From assembly GCF_900108875.1 (NCBI RefSeq), contig NZ_FNYJ01000008.1, positions 143,419 through 207,418 on the forward strand: a stretch of DNA of 64,000 bases. Direction: 5' to 3'. This DNA is from Pseudomonas sp. NFR16. GTDB taxonomy: Bacteria; Pseudomonadota; Gammaproteobacteria; Pseudomonadales; Pseudomonadaceae. The notes under the pieces were generated by a model. That model was not told the DNA's origin and searched no databases. It saw nothing but the letters and a program-made list of their open reading frames with translations. The position numbers and the translations under genes were made by a program. This document shows positions 35,336 through 44,214 of the stretch, piece by piece (the stretch's first letter is position 1; every line of letters begins with the position of its first letter).

Positions 35336-35818
35336 TCAGACCGACAGCCGCTCCAGGCCTTCGAACGGGCAGGCGGCGAGCAAGTCATCCAGCGCGCGGC
35401 CGTCGGCGAGGGTAATCCCCGGCGCCAGTTCGGCCAGTGGATAGAGCACAAATGCCCGGGCGTGCATGTGATAGTGCGGCACCTTCAGGCGGGGTTCGTC
35501 GATAAGGCGGTCACCAAACAGCAGGATGTCCAGGTCGAGCGTGCGCGGTCCCCAGCGCTCCAGGCGTTCGCGGCCCTGATCATTCTCGATCGCCTGTAAA
35601 CCATCCAGTAGCCTCAGCGGATCCAGCGAGGTGTCGAGCCCAGCCACCGCATTGGTATAGCGCGGCTGACCCGGCAAGAGCGAGTCGCTGACATAAAAAG
35701 AGGAAACGCCCGACAGGCTCGTCTCTGGCAATTGCGCCAATGCCTTGATCGCGTCGCGCAACTGCTCGGCGGGATCGGCCAGGTTGCTGCCCAGACCGAT
35801 ATACACGCGTTCCGTCAT
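35336..35818 (-). CDS. folK: 2-amino-4-hydroxy-6-hydroxymethyldihydropteridine pyrophosphokinase
   Basis: HPPK transfers pyrophosphate from ATP to the pterin alcohol in folate synthesis. The 160-residue protein begins RVYIGLGSNLADPAEQLRDA and contains the signature RWGPRTLDLDILLFGD, whose two Asp bind the magnesium ions, and VPHYHMHARAFVLYPLAEL. The length is standard. Its ATG lies 4 bases after the pcnB stop, so pcnB and folK form an operon, as known in other gammaproteobacteria. A short inverted repeat overlaps its 3' end but has no T-run. Confidence 0.94.
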   Translation of the reverse strand: MTERVYIGLGSNLADPAEQLRDAIKALAQLPETSLSGVSSFYVSDSLLPGQPRYTNAVAGLDTSLDPLRLLDGLQAIENDQGRERLERWGPRTLDLDILLFGDRLIDEPRLKVPHYHMHARAFVLYPLAELAPGITLADGRALDDLLAACPFEGLERLSV

Positions 35819-35822
35819 GGTG

Positions 35823-37220
35823 TTATTCCGATGCGTCGGCGCCAGCGCGTTTGCGCTTGCCGCCCCCGCTGCGGCGACGCTTGCGCGGCCCCTGTCCGGT
35901 CGCTTCGGACTTACTGCCCAGATCGCGAATCATGTCCCGACGTCCGGCATCGTTGGCGTCCTGATACTCAGTCCACCAGTCGCCCAACCCGTCGGTTTCC
36001 TCGCCCGCAGTTTCGCGCAGCAGCAAGAAGTCGTAGCCAGCGCGGAAGCGTGGATTGTCCAGCAGCAGATCGGCGCGCTTGCCGGAGCGACGTGGCAGGC
36101 GCTCCTGCATGTCCCAGATTTCACGAATCGGCATCGTGAAACGTTTGGGAATCGCAATGCGCTGACACTGCTCAGCGATCAATTCGTGCGCAGCTTCCTG
36201 CATGGCGGGGATCGGCGGCATCCCGCGCTCCTGCAGACGCAACACGCGAGCCGGCAGGGCAGGCCACAGCAACGCAGCGAACAGGAAAGCAGGCGTTACC
36301 GGTTTGTTCTGCTGAACACGCAAGTCGGTATTGGCCAAGGCTTCGCTGATGAGCGTGTGCGTATAGGTCGGGTTGTACTCCAGCGCCTTGGAACTGGCAG
36401 GGAACAGAGGATCGAACAGCTCCAGATCGACCAGCATCTCGAACGTAGATGCGGCGTACCCCGACAGGAACAGCTTCAGCACCTCTTCAAACAGACGCGC
36501 CGAGGGAATATCCCGCAACATCGGCGCCAGCGGCCGGATCGGCGTTGCGCTGTGTTTTTCGATTCCGAAATCCAGCTTGGCCGCGAAACGGACTGCACGG
36601 AGCATACGCACCGGGTCTTCCTTGTAGCGCTGCTGCGGGTCGCCGATCAGGCGGATCAGGCGATTGCGGATATCGTGCACGCCGTTGGCGTAATCCAGTA
36701 CGCGCTCGGTCACCGGATCGTAATAAAGGGCGTTGATGGTGAAGTCGCGGCGCTGCGCGTCTTCTTCCAGCGTGCCATACACGTTGTCGCGCAAAATCCG
36801 GCCGCTCTCATTGCGCGAGGACTGATTGCTGTCCTCTTCTTCGTCATCCTGCGGATGATTGGCGCGGAAAGTGGCCACTTCGATGATTTCGCGACCGAAA
36901 TGGATATGAACGAGCTTGAAGCGACGGCCGATGATGCGCGCGTTACGGAACTCGGCACGGACTTGCTCAGGCGTGGCGCTGGTGGCGACGTCGAAATCTT
37001 TCGGCGTAATGCCCAGCATCAGGTCGCGTACGCAGCCACCGACCAGGTAGGCCTGATAGCCGGCGGTCTGCAGACGCTCGACAATGCTCACGGCATAACG
37101 GCTGAACTGTGCGCGCTGCAACGAATGCTGGCTGCTGCTGAGCACTTCGGGCGTTGTGCGCGTGTGTTGCTGCGGCTTGCGCAGAGGGGAACGGAATGAC
37201 TGGAACAGCTTCTTCAGCAT
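35823..37220 (-). CDS. pcnB: Poly(A) polymerase I
   Basis: PcnB adds 3' poly(A) tails that promote RNA decay. The 465-residue protein carries the nucleotidyltransferase signature AYLVGGCVRDLMLGITPKDF then DVATSATP, with the catalytic Asp pair in KDFDV. It then has the RRDFTINALYYDP motif, RLIGDPQQRYKEDPVRMLRA, and an Arg/Lys-rich C-terminal tail (GPRKRRRSGGGKRKRAG) that probably binds RNA. I chose the ATG at 37220, the usual MLKKLFQSF start; the frame is open upstream. The gene has no strong ribosome site, as is known for pcnB elsewhere. It follows the crcZ RNA gene on the same strand. Confidence 0.93.
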   Translation of the reverse strand: MLKKLFQSFRSPLRKPQQHTRTTPEVLSSSQHSLQRAQFSRYAVSIVERLQTAGYQAYLVGGCVRDLMLGITPKDFDVATSATPEQVRAEFRNARIIGRRFKLVHIHFGREIIEVATFRANHPQDDEEEDSNQSSRNESGRILRDNVYGTLEEDAQRRDFTINALYYDPVTERVLDYANGVHDIRNRLIRLIGDPQQRYKEDPVRMLRAVRFAAKLDFGIEKHSATPIRPLAPMLRDIPSARLFEEVLKLFLSGYAASTFEMLVDLELFDPLFPASSKALEYNPTYTHTLISEALANTDLRVQQNKPVTPAFLFAALLWPALPARVLRLQERGMPPIPAMQEAAHELIAEQCQRIAIPKRFTMPIREIWDMQERLPRRSGKRADLLLDNPRFRAGYDFLLLRETAGEETDGLGDWWTEYQDANDAGRRDMIRDLGSKSEATGQGPRKRRRSGGGKRKRAGADASE

Positions 37221-37414
37221 GGGATGCACTGTTTGAAGGAATATTCGGCCAATTTCGAAGAATGACCGCACGATGGGCGGGGATTCTAGCATTTAGTCGA
37301 GGGATGGTGTAGGACGCTGCGAGAAGGCCGTCTGAAGCTGCGTGTACGGGATGAAACGGGAGGGGAAAGGTGAAGCTGGCGTGGCGCCGGATGCGAGGAG
37401 GGTGTCTTGTAAGC

Positions 37415-37781
37415 TACTGGGGGAGCCGAAGCTCCCCCAAAGTGCGTGCTCTTATTCTTATTGTCTGTTGGGCTTTTTGTTTTTGTTGAGCGCCCAATTC
37501 ACGGCTTTCGCCTGTGAAACCTCCCAATCGGGAGTCAAGAGCAAACGGATTGCTTTGGTCGCTGTGCTGCAGTGATCAATCGGTCCAACCAGTTCAGGCT
37601 CTACCTTAGGGTAGTTTTTTGTTGTTCTCGGCCTGGTTGCGGGACAAGTCCCAAATGCAACGCCTCTCCAAAAGAATCAGTTAGCTGCGCCTCCGCCGTG
37701 TTGTTCTTGTTATGCGTGAGTCGATTCGTCTTGTTTTTATTGTGTTGTTTTACGGGTGACTGATTTTTGTTGTTCTTGTAC
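37415..37781 (-). ncRNA. crcZ: CrcZ small RNA (Hfq/Crc-titrating)
   Basis: CrcZ sequesters the Hfq-Crc complex and so relieves catabolite repression. The identification rests on position between cbrB and pcnB, as in other Pseudomonas, and on content. Read on the minus strand there are at least five A-rich CA motifs such as AAGAACAACAAAAATC, AAAACAACACAATAAAAAC, AACAAGAACAACAC, GAGAACAACAAAAAACT and CAACAAAAACAAAAAG. A sigma-54 promoter stands upstream (37793-37807), with start near 37781. The 3' end is marked by a stem with a UUCG loop at 37418-37439. The length of about 365 bases compares with roughly 400 in P. aeruginosa. No protein is encoded. Confidence 0.9.
37418..37439 (-). terminator. 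3'-end hairpin of crcZ
   Basis: A perfect 9-base-pair stem, TGGGGGAGC / GCTCCCCCA, closes a TTCG loop when read on the minus strand. The T-run after it is poor (GTAGCTTAC), so it may protect or process the 3' end as well as terminate, and some transcription could continue into pcnB. Confidence 0.7.
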
Positions 37782-37792
37782 GAATAGATATA

Positions 37793-37807
37793 GCAGGACC
37801 TGTGCCA
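37793..37807 (-). promoter_or_regulatory. Sigma-54 promoter of crcZ
   Basis: On the minus strand TGGCACAGGTCCTGC matches the -24/-12 consensus TGGCAC-N5-TTGC with one mismatch. The GC of the -12 element is at 37794-37793, which puts the start near 37781. The activator CbrB is encoded just upstream. Confidence 0.85.
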
Positions 37808-37877
37808 ACTTTTGCGAAATCAGCTACAGGCCTTTGTTTTCGAGGGTGTGGCAAATTGACGCTATTTTTTGAGGCCG

Positions 37878-37920
37878 AAAAAAAGCCGGGGATTCGTTAC
37901 CGTACGCCCCGGCTTTTGTT
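37878..37920 (-). terminator. Intrinsic terminator of cbrB
   Basis: Arms AAAAGCCGGGG (37881-37891) and CCCCGGCTTTT (37907-37917) form an 11-base-pair stem; on the minus strand a run of seven T follows. It separates the cbrAB transcript from the sigma-54-driven crcZ. Confidence 0.9.
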
Positions 37921-37997
37921 ACGTCCTGCATGTGAGGTAACAGTTTTTTCACAAGCTCGGTATGCCGCGTGCCAGAGCCTTGCGATGGGTGTAACGG

Positions 37998-39437
37998 TCA
38001 GGTTTCGCTGGCCACTCCGGTCTTGCGGCGCGGGATGCCCAGGCGCTGACGACGTTCCCACAGACACTTACGGCTCACCCCGAGTTTGCGAGCCAGCTCG
38101 GTCTCGGTCATGTGGTCCTGATGTTCGAGAACGAAGTGCTGAAAGTAATCCTCCAAGGACAGATCTTCGGTCGGCTCATGCGCCGTTGAACTCGCCGAAT
38201 TGGCCGCCTGCGGCGCCAGACCGATGAATTCTTCGACGTCCAGGTCGCTCAACTCGATGTCGATGCCCAGCAGGTCCGCGGAAATTTCCGGGCTTTCGCA
38301 CAGAATTACCGCGCGCTCCACGGCGTTCTCGAGTTCCCGCACGTTCCCCGGCCAGGCGTAGTGACGAATGGCCTGTTCGGCGTCCGGGCCGAATCGCAGA
38401 TCATTCCGCCCGGCTTTGGCACTCTGCCGTGCAAGGAACGCGTTGGCGATTTCGTTTACGTCGGCCCCGCGCTCTCGCAACGCTGGCAGCTTCAGCGCGA
38501 TGACATGCAGACGGTAATAAAGGTCTTCACGGAATTGCCCGACTTTGGCCAGGCTTTTCAGATCACGGTGAGTGGCGGCGATCAGGCGGACATCGACCTT
38601 CTGCGACTGCACAGAACCGACCCGGCGGATCTCGCCTTCCTGAAGCACGCGCAGCAGTCGAGCCTGAGCTTCGAGAGGCAACTCGCCGATTTCGTCGAGG
38701 AACAGCGTTCCGCCATCCGCCGCTTCCACCAGACCCGCACGACCCGCGCTGGCGCCCGTGAACGCCCCTTTCTCATGACCGAACAGTTCGGACTCGATGA
38801 GCGTTTCAGGAATAGCCGCACAGTTGACCGAGATCATCGGCGCCTTGGCCCGGCGAGAAAGATTGTGCAGGGCACGCGCGACCAGTTCCTTGCCGGTCCC
38901 GGATTCACCTTGAATCAACACGTTCGAATCGGTGGGCGCGACCTTGCGGATCTTGCTGTACAGATCCTGCATCGGCGGGCACGAGCCGATGATGCCGATC
39001 TCGCCATTGCTGTTGTCAGGACCCGCTTTGTCGCTGGCTGAAGCCTTGGCGGCAGTGGCCCGCTCGGCCTGGATGCTCTGCACGGTCTGGCGGTCGCGCA
39101 GGATTCGCGAGACCGCCTGGAGCATTTCGTCGTGGTCGAACGGTTTGGCGATGTAATCCACCGCGCCCATTTTCATCGAATCCACGGCCGAGCGCAGGCT
39201 GGCGTAGCTGGTCATGATTAATACCGGCTTGCCCTGACCCAGCTTGATCAGCTCTGTGCCTGGAGCACCTGGCAAGCGCAGGTCGCTGACGATCAGGTCA
39301 AACGACGGGATGCTGAAACGTTCCTGAGCTTCCTGCACGGATCCGGCTTCACTGACCTGGTACTGATTGCGTTCCAGCAAACGGCGCAAGGCAGATCGGA
39401 TAATGGTTTCGTCTTCGACGATCAAAATGTGAGGCAT
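37998..39437 (-). CDS. cbrB: Response regulator CbrB, sigma-54 activator
   Basis: CbrB controls carbon/nitrogen use and activates crcZ. The 479-residue protein has a receiver domain (about 1-120) with phosphoacceptor Asp-52 in IVSDLRLPG and the Lys in YIAKPFD. The AAA+ domain (about 145-385) has Walker A GESGTGKELVA, the sigma-54 contact motif GAFTGA, Walker B GGTLFLDEIGELP and an arginine finger region. A Fis-type helix-turn-helix ends it (about 430-475: TETELARKLGVSRKCLWERRQ). It begins 22 bases after the cbrA stop and forms an operon with cbrXA. A terminator follows. Confidence 0.94.
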   Translation of the reverse strand: MPHILIVEDETIIRSALRRLLERNQYQVSEAGSVQEAQERFSIPSFDLIVSDLRLPGAPGTELIKLGQGKPVLIMTSYASLRSAVDSMKMGAVDYIAKPFDHDEMLQAVSRILRDRQTVQSIQAERATAAKASASDKAGPDNSNGEIGIIGSCPPMQDLYSKIRKVAPTDSNVLIQGESGTGKELVARALHNLSRRAKAPMISVNCAAIPETLIESELFGHEKGAFTGASAGRAGLVEAADGGTLFLDEIGELPLEAQARLLRVLQEGEIRRVGSVQSQKVDVRLIAATHRDLKSLAKVGQFREDLYYRLHVIALKLPALRERGADVNEIANAFLARQSAKAGRNDLRFGPDAEQAIRHYAWPGNVRELENAVERAVILCESPEISADLLGIDIELSDLDVEEFIGLAPQAANSASSTAHEPTEDLSLEDYFQHFVLEHQDHMTETELARKLGVSRKCLWERRQRLGIPRRKTGVASET

Positions 39438-39459
39438 TGATTCGATTCTCTCGACGGTC

Positions 39460-42414
39460 TCAGTTCACAGCGGACGTCGCTTCGACATGTCGCGGTAATG
39501 TCACCCGAATCCGGGTTCCGCGTTGATGCTCGGGGTCAGCCGGGCTGTCGATGGTGATTTGTCCATAATGCTCTTCAACGATGGAATAGACCAGTGCGAG
39601 CCCCAGTCCTGTTCCTTCCCCCGGGTCCTTGGTGGTGAAGAACGGTTCGAACAAGCGATCCATGATTGCTTTGGGAATTCCGGTGCCTTCGTCTTCGACG
39701 ATCAAATCGACCGTATGTTCGGAGGCTTCGCTTCTGACACGCACCGCGCTGCCGGCAGGTGAGGCGTCGCGGGCGTTGGACAGAAGGTTTATCAGCACCT
39801 GCGCCAGCCGCTGCGGATCGCCGTCGACCCAGTGGCTGGGGTTGCACAGGTTATAGAACTGCACTTCGAAATTCCGTCGGTTGAGGGCGAGCAGACCAAT
39901 GGCGTCCTGTGCGACCTCGGCCAGACAGACGGCCTCGTCTGCATGCTGGTGCCCGCCCGCGTGGGCGAAACTCATCAATGACTGGACGATGCGTGACACC
40001 CGCTTGGTTTGCTCGAGGATCTGGCTGCTGATTTCGGTCAGCTCACCGTCTTCCTCACGTTCTTCACGCAGGTTTTGCGCAAGACAGGCGATGCCGGTGA
40101 TCGGGTTACCGATTTCGTGCGCCACACCTGCAGCGAGCCGGCCAATGCTGGCCAGACGTTCAGAATGCACCAGCTTGTCTTCGAGCATCTGCGTGTCGGT
40201 CAGGTCCTCCACCAGAATGACCAGGCCACTGTTACCAGGCGCGAGGGGCTCGTCGATTGCCGCTTTGTGCAGATTGAGCCAGCGCGTCTGTCCATCCAGC
40301 GCCAGACGCTGCTTGTGCAAGTGTTCGTCCGGAACGTTGATGAAGCCCAGCAGCAGCTGTTTCCACGGATCGACAATGGTCTCGAGGCGCGATCCGACCA
40401 CGCGCTGCGCGCCGATACCGGTCAGTTCTTCCATGGCCTTGTTCCACATCAGGATTTCCTGATCCTTGGCCAGGGAACAGACTCCCATCGGCAACTCCTG
40501 CAACGTCTGCCGGTGGTAGCGGCGCAAGGCATCGAGTTCGGCGGCAAGGCCGGTGAGGCGCGAGTGATAGTCCTCAAGTCGGCTTTCAATGAAATGGATG
40601 TCTTCGGTCACGTAATTTTCGCTGCCCGATTTATACGGCAGGAAAGTTTCAACCATGTCTTGCGCCACGCTTGGCCCCATCAAACCGGAGAGATTGGCCT
40701 CGATCCGATCGCGCAAGCGACGCAATGCGTAGGGACGGCGTTCGTCGAACGGCAAATAGAGATCGCGCAGCGCCTGCTCGACTTCCTTCTGCGCAGCCTT
40801 CGCGCCCAGCGGTTTGGCGAGCTGCGTGGCAAACTCCTGAGGCGAAACCGCATGCAGCTCCCGACGCTGCGGACGCCGGACGTTATCCACTGCGCAGGCC
40901 TCGGCGGCGCTCGCTTCTTCAGGACTGGGATTGCTGAACAGGGAAATCAGCGTGAACACCAGCACGTTCGCCGCCAGTGATGCGATGGCGGCCATGTGCC
41001 AACTGGTATCGTCCAGCACGTAGATCATGTTCAGCAGCGGGATATAAAACCCCTGGAAATTGCCGATCAGCGGGAACAGCATGCTGACCATCCAGACCAC
41101 GATTCCGGCGATCAGACCGGCCATGAACCCACGACGATTGGCGGCCGGCCAGTAGAGCACTGACAGCACGCCCGGCAAGAATTGCAGGGTGGCGACAAAG
41201 GCCACGATGCCAAGGTTGGCCAGATCCTGCTTGGCGCCCAGCATCAGATAGAAGCCGTAACCTGCCATGATGATCGCGACAATCAGGCCGCGACGGGTCC
41301 ATTTGAGCCAGCGGTAAATGTTGCCCTCTGCCGGTGGCTGATAGAGCGGCAGCACCAGGTGATTGAGCGCCATGCCCGACAGTGCCAGGGTGGTGACGAT
41401 GATCAAGCCGCTCGCGGCGGACAGCCCGCCGACATACGCCAGTAACGCCAGACTTTTGTTGTGCGCGGCGATGCCGATGCCCAGGGTGAAGTACTCCGGG
41501 CTGGTGGTGGCGCCCAGCTTGAGTCCGGCCCACAGCACCAGCGGCACGGCCAGACTCATCAACAGCAGGAACAGCGGCAGGCCCCAGCTGGCGCTGACCA
41601 GCGAGCGCGGATTGAGGTTCTCGGTAAAGGTCATGTGGTACATGTGCGGCATGACGATGGCCGATGCGAAGAACACCAGCAGCAGCGTCCGCCAGGGGCC
41701 TTCTTGCAGCGGCGTGTGAAGGGCAGCCAGAGCGCTCTGGTTCTGCAGCAGCCACTGCTCGAGGCTCTGCGGGCCATCGAATACGCCATAGAGCGCATAA
41801 ATGCCGATGCCGCCGATGGCGACCAGCTTGATCACCGATTCGAAGGCAATGGCGAACACCAGCCCTTCATGCTTCTCCCGCGTCGCGATATGGCGTGAGC
41901 CGAAGAAAATCGTGAACAGGGTGATCAGGACGCAGAACGCCAGCGCCACGTAATTGCGCACCGGCTCGCGGGTCAGGATCGCGATGGAGTCGGCGACGGC
42001 CTGGATCTGCAGTGCCAGCAGCGGCAAAACCCCGATCAGCATGAAGACGGTCGTCAACGCTCCGGCCCAGGTGCTGCGAAAGCGGAACGCAAAAAGGTCC
42101 GCCAACGACGACAGTTGGTAAGTGCGAGTTATCTTCAGGATCGGGTAAAGCAGCACCGGCGCCAGCAGAAACGCCCCGGAAACCCCCAGATAGCTGGACA
42201 GAAACCCGTAGCCGTATTCATAGGCCAGGCCGACCGTACCGTAGAACGCCCAGGCGCTGGCATACACGCCCAGCGACAGCGTATAGGTCAGCGGGTGGCG
42301 AATGATCCAGCGCGGGATCAGCCCGCGCTCACTGACCCAGGCAACGCTGAACAGCACCAGCAGGTACGCGGCGCTGATCAGGATCATCTGCGTCAGGCTA
42401 AAGCTCATCGGCAT
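39460..42414 (-). CDS. cbrA: Sensor histidine kinase CbrA with SLC5-type transporter domain
   Basis: CbrA is the sensor partner of CbrB. The 984-residue protein combines an N-terminal sodium:solute-symporter domain of about 13 membrane helices (residues 6-480; SLADLFAFRFRSTWAGAL and others), a linker resembling the STAC region, a PAS domain (about 630-730; LPMGVCSLAKDQEILMWNKA), a HisKA domain with phospho-His-766 in GVAHEIGNPITGI, and an ATPase domain with N-box LLSNARDASPAGS, DEGTGIP and GEGTGLGLALVYSI. CbrA of other species has been tied to histidine transport. The ATG (42414) overlaps the end of cbrX by 17 bases; a second ATG two codons later is also possible. Confidence 0.94.
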   Translation of the reverse strand: MPMSFSLTQMILISAAYLLVLFSVAWVSERGLIPRWIIRHPLTYTLSLGVYASAWAFYGTVGLAYEYGYGFLSSYLGVSGAFLLAPVLLYPILKITRTYQLSSLADLFAFRFRSTWAGALTTVFMLIGVLPLLALQIQAVADSIAILTREPVRNYVALAFCVLITLFTIFFGSRHIATREKHEGLVFAIAFESVIKLVAIGGIGIYALYGVFDGPQSLEQWLLQNQSALAALHTPLQEGPWRTLLLVFFASAIVMPHMYHMTFTENLNPRSLVSASWGLPLFLLLMSLAVPLVLWAGLKLGATTSPEYFTLGIGIAAHNKSLALLAYVGGLSAASGLIIVTTLALSGMALNHLVLPLYQPPAEGNIYRWLKWTRRGLIVAIIMAGYGFYLMLGAKQDLANLGIVAFVATLQFLPGVLSVLYWPAANRRGFMAGLIAGIVVWMVSMLFPLIGNFQGFYIPLLNMIYVLDDTSWHMAAIASLAANVLVFTLISLFSNPSPEEASAAEACAVDNVRRPQRRELHAVSPQEFATQLAKPLGAKAAQKEVEQALRDLYLPFDERRPYALRRLRDRIEANLSGLMGPSVAQDMVETFLPYKSGSENYVTEDIHFIESRLEDYHSRLTGLAAELDALRRYHRQTLQELPMGVCSLAKDQEILMWNKAMEELTGIGAQRVVGSRLETIVDPWKQLLLGFINVPDEHLHKQRLALDGQTRWLNLHKAAIDEPLAPGNSGLVILVEDLTDTQMLEDKLVHSERLASIGRLAAGVAHEIGNPITGIACLAQNLREEREEDGELTEISSQILEQTKRVSRIVQSLMSFAHAGGHQHADEAVCLAEVAQDAIGLLALNRRNFEVQFYNLCNPSHWVDGDPQRLAQVLINLLSNARDASPAGSAVRVRSEASEHTVDLIVEDEGTGIPKAIMDRLFEPFFTTKDPGEGTGLGLALVYSIVEEHYGQITIDSPADPEHQRGTRIRVTLPRHVEATSAVN

Positions 42415-42574
42415 CTCGTTGGCTCTGCAGGATGAAGGTCACCACGATGAGGATCAGCCACAACATATAAGGCCGGTACCAGGCGCCTGTCGCGTCGATC
42501 CACCAATCCATGATGGCGGGGGAAAAGAGGTAGATGCCTACCACCAGGAGCAGGACCAATCGATAAATGTACAT
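42398..42574 (-). CDS. cbrX: Small membrane protein CbrX upstream of cbrA
   Basis: The 58-residue product has two hydrophobic segments: YRLVLLLVVGIYLFSPAIM (about residues 4-22) and YMLWLILIVVTFILQSQ (about 34-50). Its ATG has a perfect AGGAGG 6 bases upstream. The 3' end overlaps the start of cbrA, which itself has only a poor ribosome site, so cbrA translation is probably coupled to cbrX. In P. putida an overlapping small gene named cbrX has been described at this place; I rely on memory for that. The protein function is not established. Confidence 0.85.
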   Translation of the reverse strand: MYIYRLVLLLVVGIYLFSPAIMDWWIDATGAWYRPYMLWLILIVVTFILQSQRDADEL

Positions 42575-42701
42575 TTGGCCTCCTAGAGTGAGTGACGCCG
42601 ACACGACAGCCCGAAGGAGCGGCATGGTAACGGATGGCTATCAGGCTGCAAGCGACGTTTCGGCCACCTTTTGTGCTGTGATTTGAAGCAACCGCTCTGG
42701 C

Positions 42702-43589
42702 TCAGTCTATTCGAGCTTCTTCGATCGTGCCGACGCGAGGAATCAGATCGGCGTTCCAGTGTGCAATTCCCCAGTCGAGTACTTCTCTGGGCGTTGCGAA
42801 CGCCAGCTCGCCCGGCGCGGGTTGACCCAGGGCGCGCAAGGCCCGAAGCAGCAAGGGCGTGGCCTGGTCTGGCGGCAACGGTGGGGATCGATAGGATTTA
42901 CCCAGTTTGTGCCCGTCTGGTTGGGTGATCAGCGGGACGTGCAGATAGCGAGGCTGCGGCAGGCCGAGCAGTTCTTGCAAGTAAAGCTGGCGCGGGGTCG
43001 AGTCGAGCAGGTCTGCGCCTCGGACGATATCGGTGATGCCCTGCCAGCCGTCATCCAGCACGACGGCCAGTTGATAGGCGTACAGGCCGTCGCGCCTGCG
43101 GATCACGAAGTCGCCCGCGTCACGGCCCAGATGCTGACGAAATTCGCCTTGTACCCGGTCCTCGAAACGATATTCCAGCTCCGGCACGCGAATGCGGATG
43201 GCGGCGTCGTCGGGCGAGTGCCCGGCGTTGCGGCAGAATCCGGGGTAGATCCCGTGGAAAGGCTCCAGCTGTTTACGCGAGCAGGTGCACGCGTACGCCA
43301 GCCCGTAGCTGAACCAGCGATCGATCATTTCCTGATAGGCCGCATGCCGGTCGCTTTGTCTGACCACCTCGCCATCCCACTCGAAGCCATAGGTTTCGAG
43401 GGTTTTGAGAATGGCCGCCTGAGCGCCGGGTTCTTCACGGGGAGGGTCCAGATCCTCCATGCGCATCAGCCACTGGCCGCCGACCGAGCGTGCATCGAGA
43501 TAAGACGCGAGCGCCGCGACCAGGGAACCGAAGTGCAGATAGCCGCTGGGGGTTGGCGCAAAGCGCCCTATATAGGTAGGGGAGTTCAT
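42702..43589 (-). CDS. gluQRS: Glutamyl-Q tRNA(Asp) synthetase
   Basis: GluQ-RS attaches glutamate to the queuosine base at the wobble position of tRNA-Asp. The 295-residue protein is a catalytic core of glutamyl-tRNA synthetase without the anticodon-binding domain. It shows YIGRFAPTPSGYLHFGSLVA (HIGH-equivalent HFGS at 19-22), the zinc site ACTCSRKQL with YPGFCR, RIRVP, DFVIRRRDGLYAYQLAVV, IVRGADLLDSTPRQ and the KMSKS-equivalent GHKLGKS. It lies between dksA and cbrX on the same strand, 178 bases after dksA, an arrangement widely conserved in gammaproteobacteria. Confidence 0.94.
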   Translation of the reverse strand: MNSPTYIGRFAPTPSGYLHFGSLVAALASYLDARSVGGQWLMRMEDLDPPREEPGAQAAILKTLETYGFEWDGEVVRQSDRHAAYQEMIDRWFSYGLAYACTCSRKQLEPFHGIYPGFCRNAGHSPDDAAIRIRVPELEYRFEDRVQGEFRQHLGRDAGDFVIRRRDGLYAYQLAVVLDDGWQGITDIVRGADLLDSTPRQLYLQELLGLPQPRYLHVPLITQPDGHKLGKSYRSPPLPPDQATPLLLRALRALGQPAPGELAFATPREVLDWGIAHWNADLIPRVGTIEEARID

Positions 43590-43725
43590 GCGCGCTGATG
43601 GTACTGGAAATGAGATGTGCGAAAAACCGGACGTTACCTCAATGCCTGTAGGAGCACGGCGGGTATTGGTCCCGATTCATGCACGTCCCGGGTGGGCCGG
43701 CCTGTCAGCTGCACTTCCGGAAAAA

Positions 43726-43752
43726 ACAAAGGACGCCGAAGCGTCCTTTATT
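43726..43752 (-). terminator. Intrinsic terminator of dksA
   Basis: Arms AAAGGACGC (43728-43736) and GCGTCCTTT (43741-43749) with a four-base loop (TTCG on the minus strand) are followed on the minus strand by TTTGTTTTTT. It lies 18 bases after the dksA stop. Confidence 0.9.
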
Positions 43753-43767
43753 ACAGAAAATCCGAGG

Positions 43768-44214
43768 TCATTTACCGACCTGTTTTTCCTTGATTTCAGC
43801 CAGCGTCTTGCAGTCGATGCACATATCGGCAGTCGGGCGGGCTTCCAGACGGCGCAGGCCGATCTCGATGCCGCAGGACTCACACCAGCCGTACTCTTCG
43901 TCTTCGATCAACTGCAGCGTCTTGTCGATCTTTTTAATCAGCTTGCGTTCACGATCGCGTGCGCGCAGTTCCAGCGCGAACTCTTCTTCCTGACTCGCAC
44001 GGTCAGCAGGGTCAGGAAAGTTGGCCGCTTCGTCCTTCATGTGATCAACCGTGCGGTCGACTTCCTGCATCAAGTCCTGTTTCCACTTATTCAGGATCTT
44101 GGTGAAGTGGGCTCGCATGGGCTTGCCCATGTATTCCTCGCCCTTCGTCTCAACGTACGGCGTAAAACCGCTGATCGTTGTTGAATTGCTTTTTTGCTTT
44201 TCTTCGGTGGGCAT
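43768..44214 (-). CDS. dksA: RNA polymerase-binding transcription factor DksA
   Basis: DksA binds the secondary channel of RNA polymerase and, with ppGpp, represses rRNA promoters during starvation. The 147-residue protein has an N-terminal helix, a coiled coil whose tip contains DPADRASQEEEF (the two Asp of the tip are conserved), and a C-terminal zinc finger CESC...CIDC. I chose the ATG at 44214 (MPTEEKQKSN), the usual start. It is followed by its own terminator. The rRNA promoters it would control appear at the end of this window. Confidence 0.96.
   Translation of the reverse strand: MPTEEKQKSNSTTISGFTPYVETKGEEYMGKPMRAHFTKILNKWKQDLMQEVDRTVDHMKDEAANFPDPADRASQEEEFALELRARDRERKLIKKIDKTLQLIEDEEYGWCESCGIEIGLRRLEARPTADMCIDCKTLAEIKEKQVGK

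Noticed and set aside
42414..42420. Frameshift or fusion explanation for the transporter domain on CbrA
   Set aside because: The SLC5-like domain fused to a kinase is the normal architecture of CbrA.
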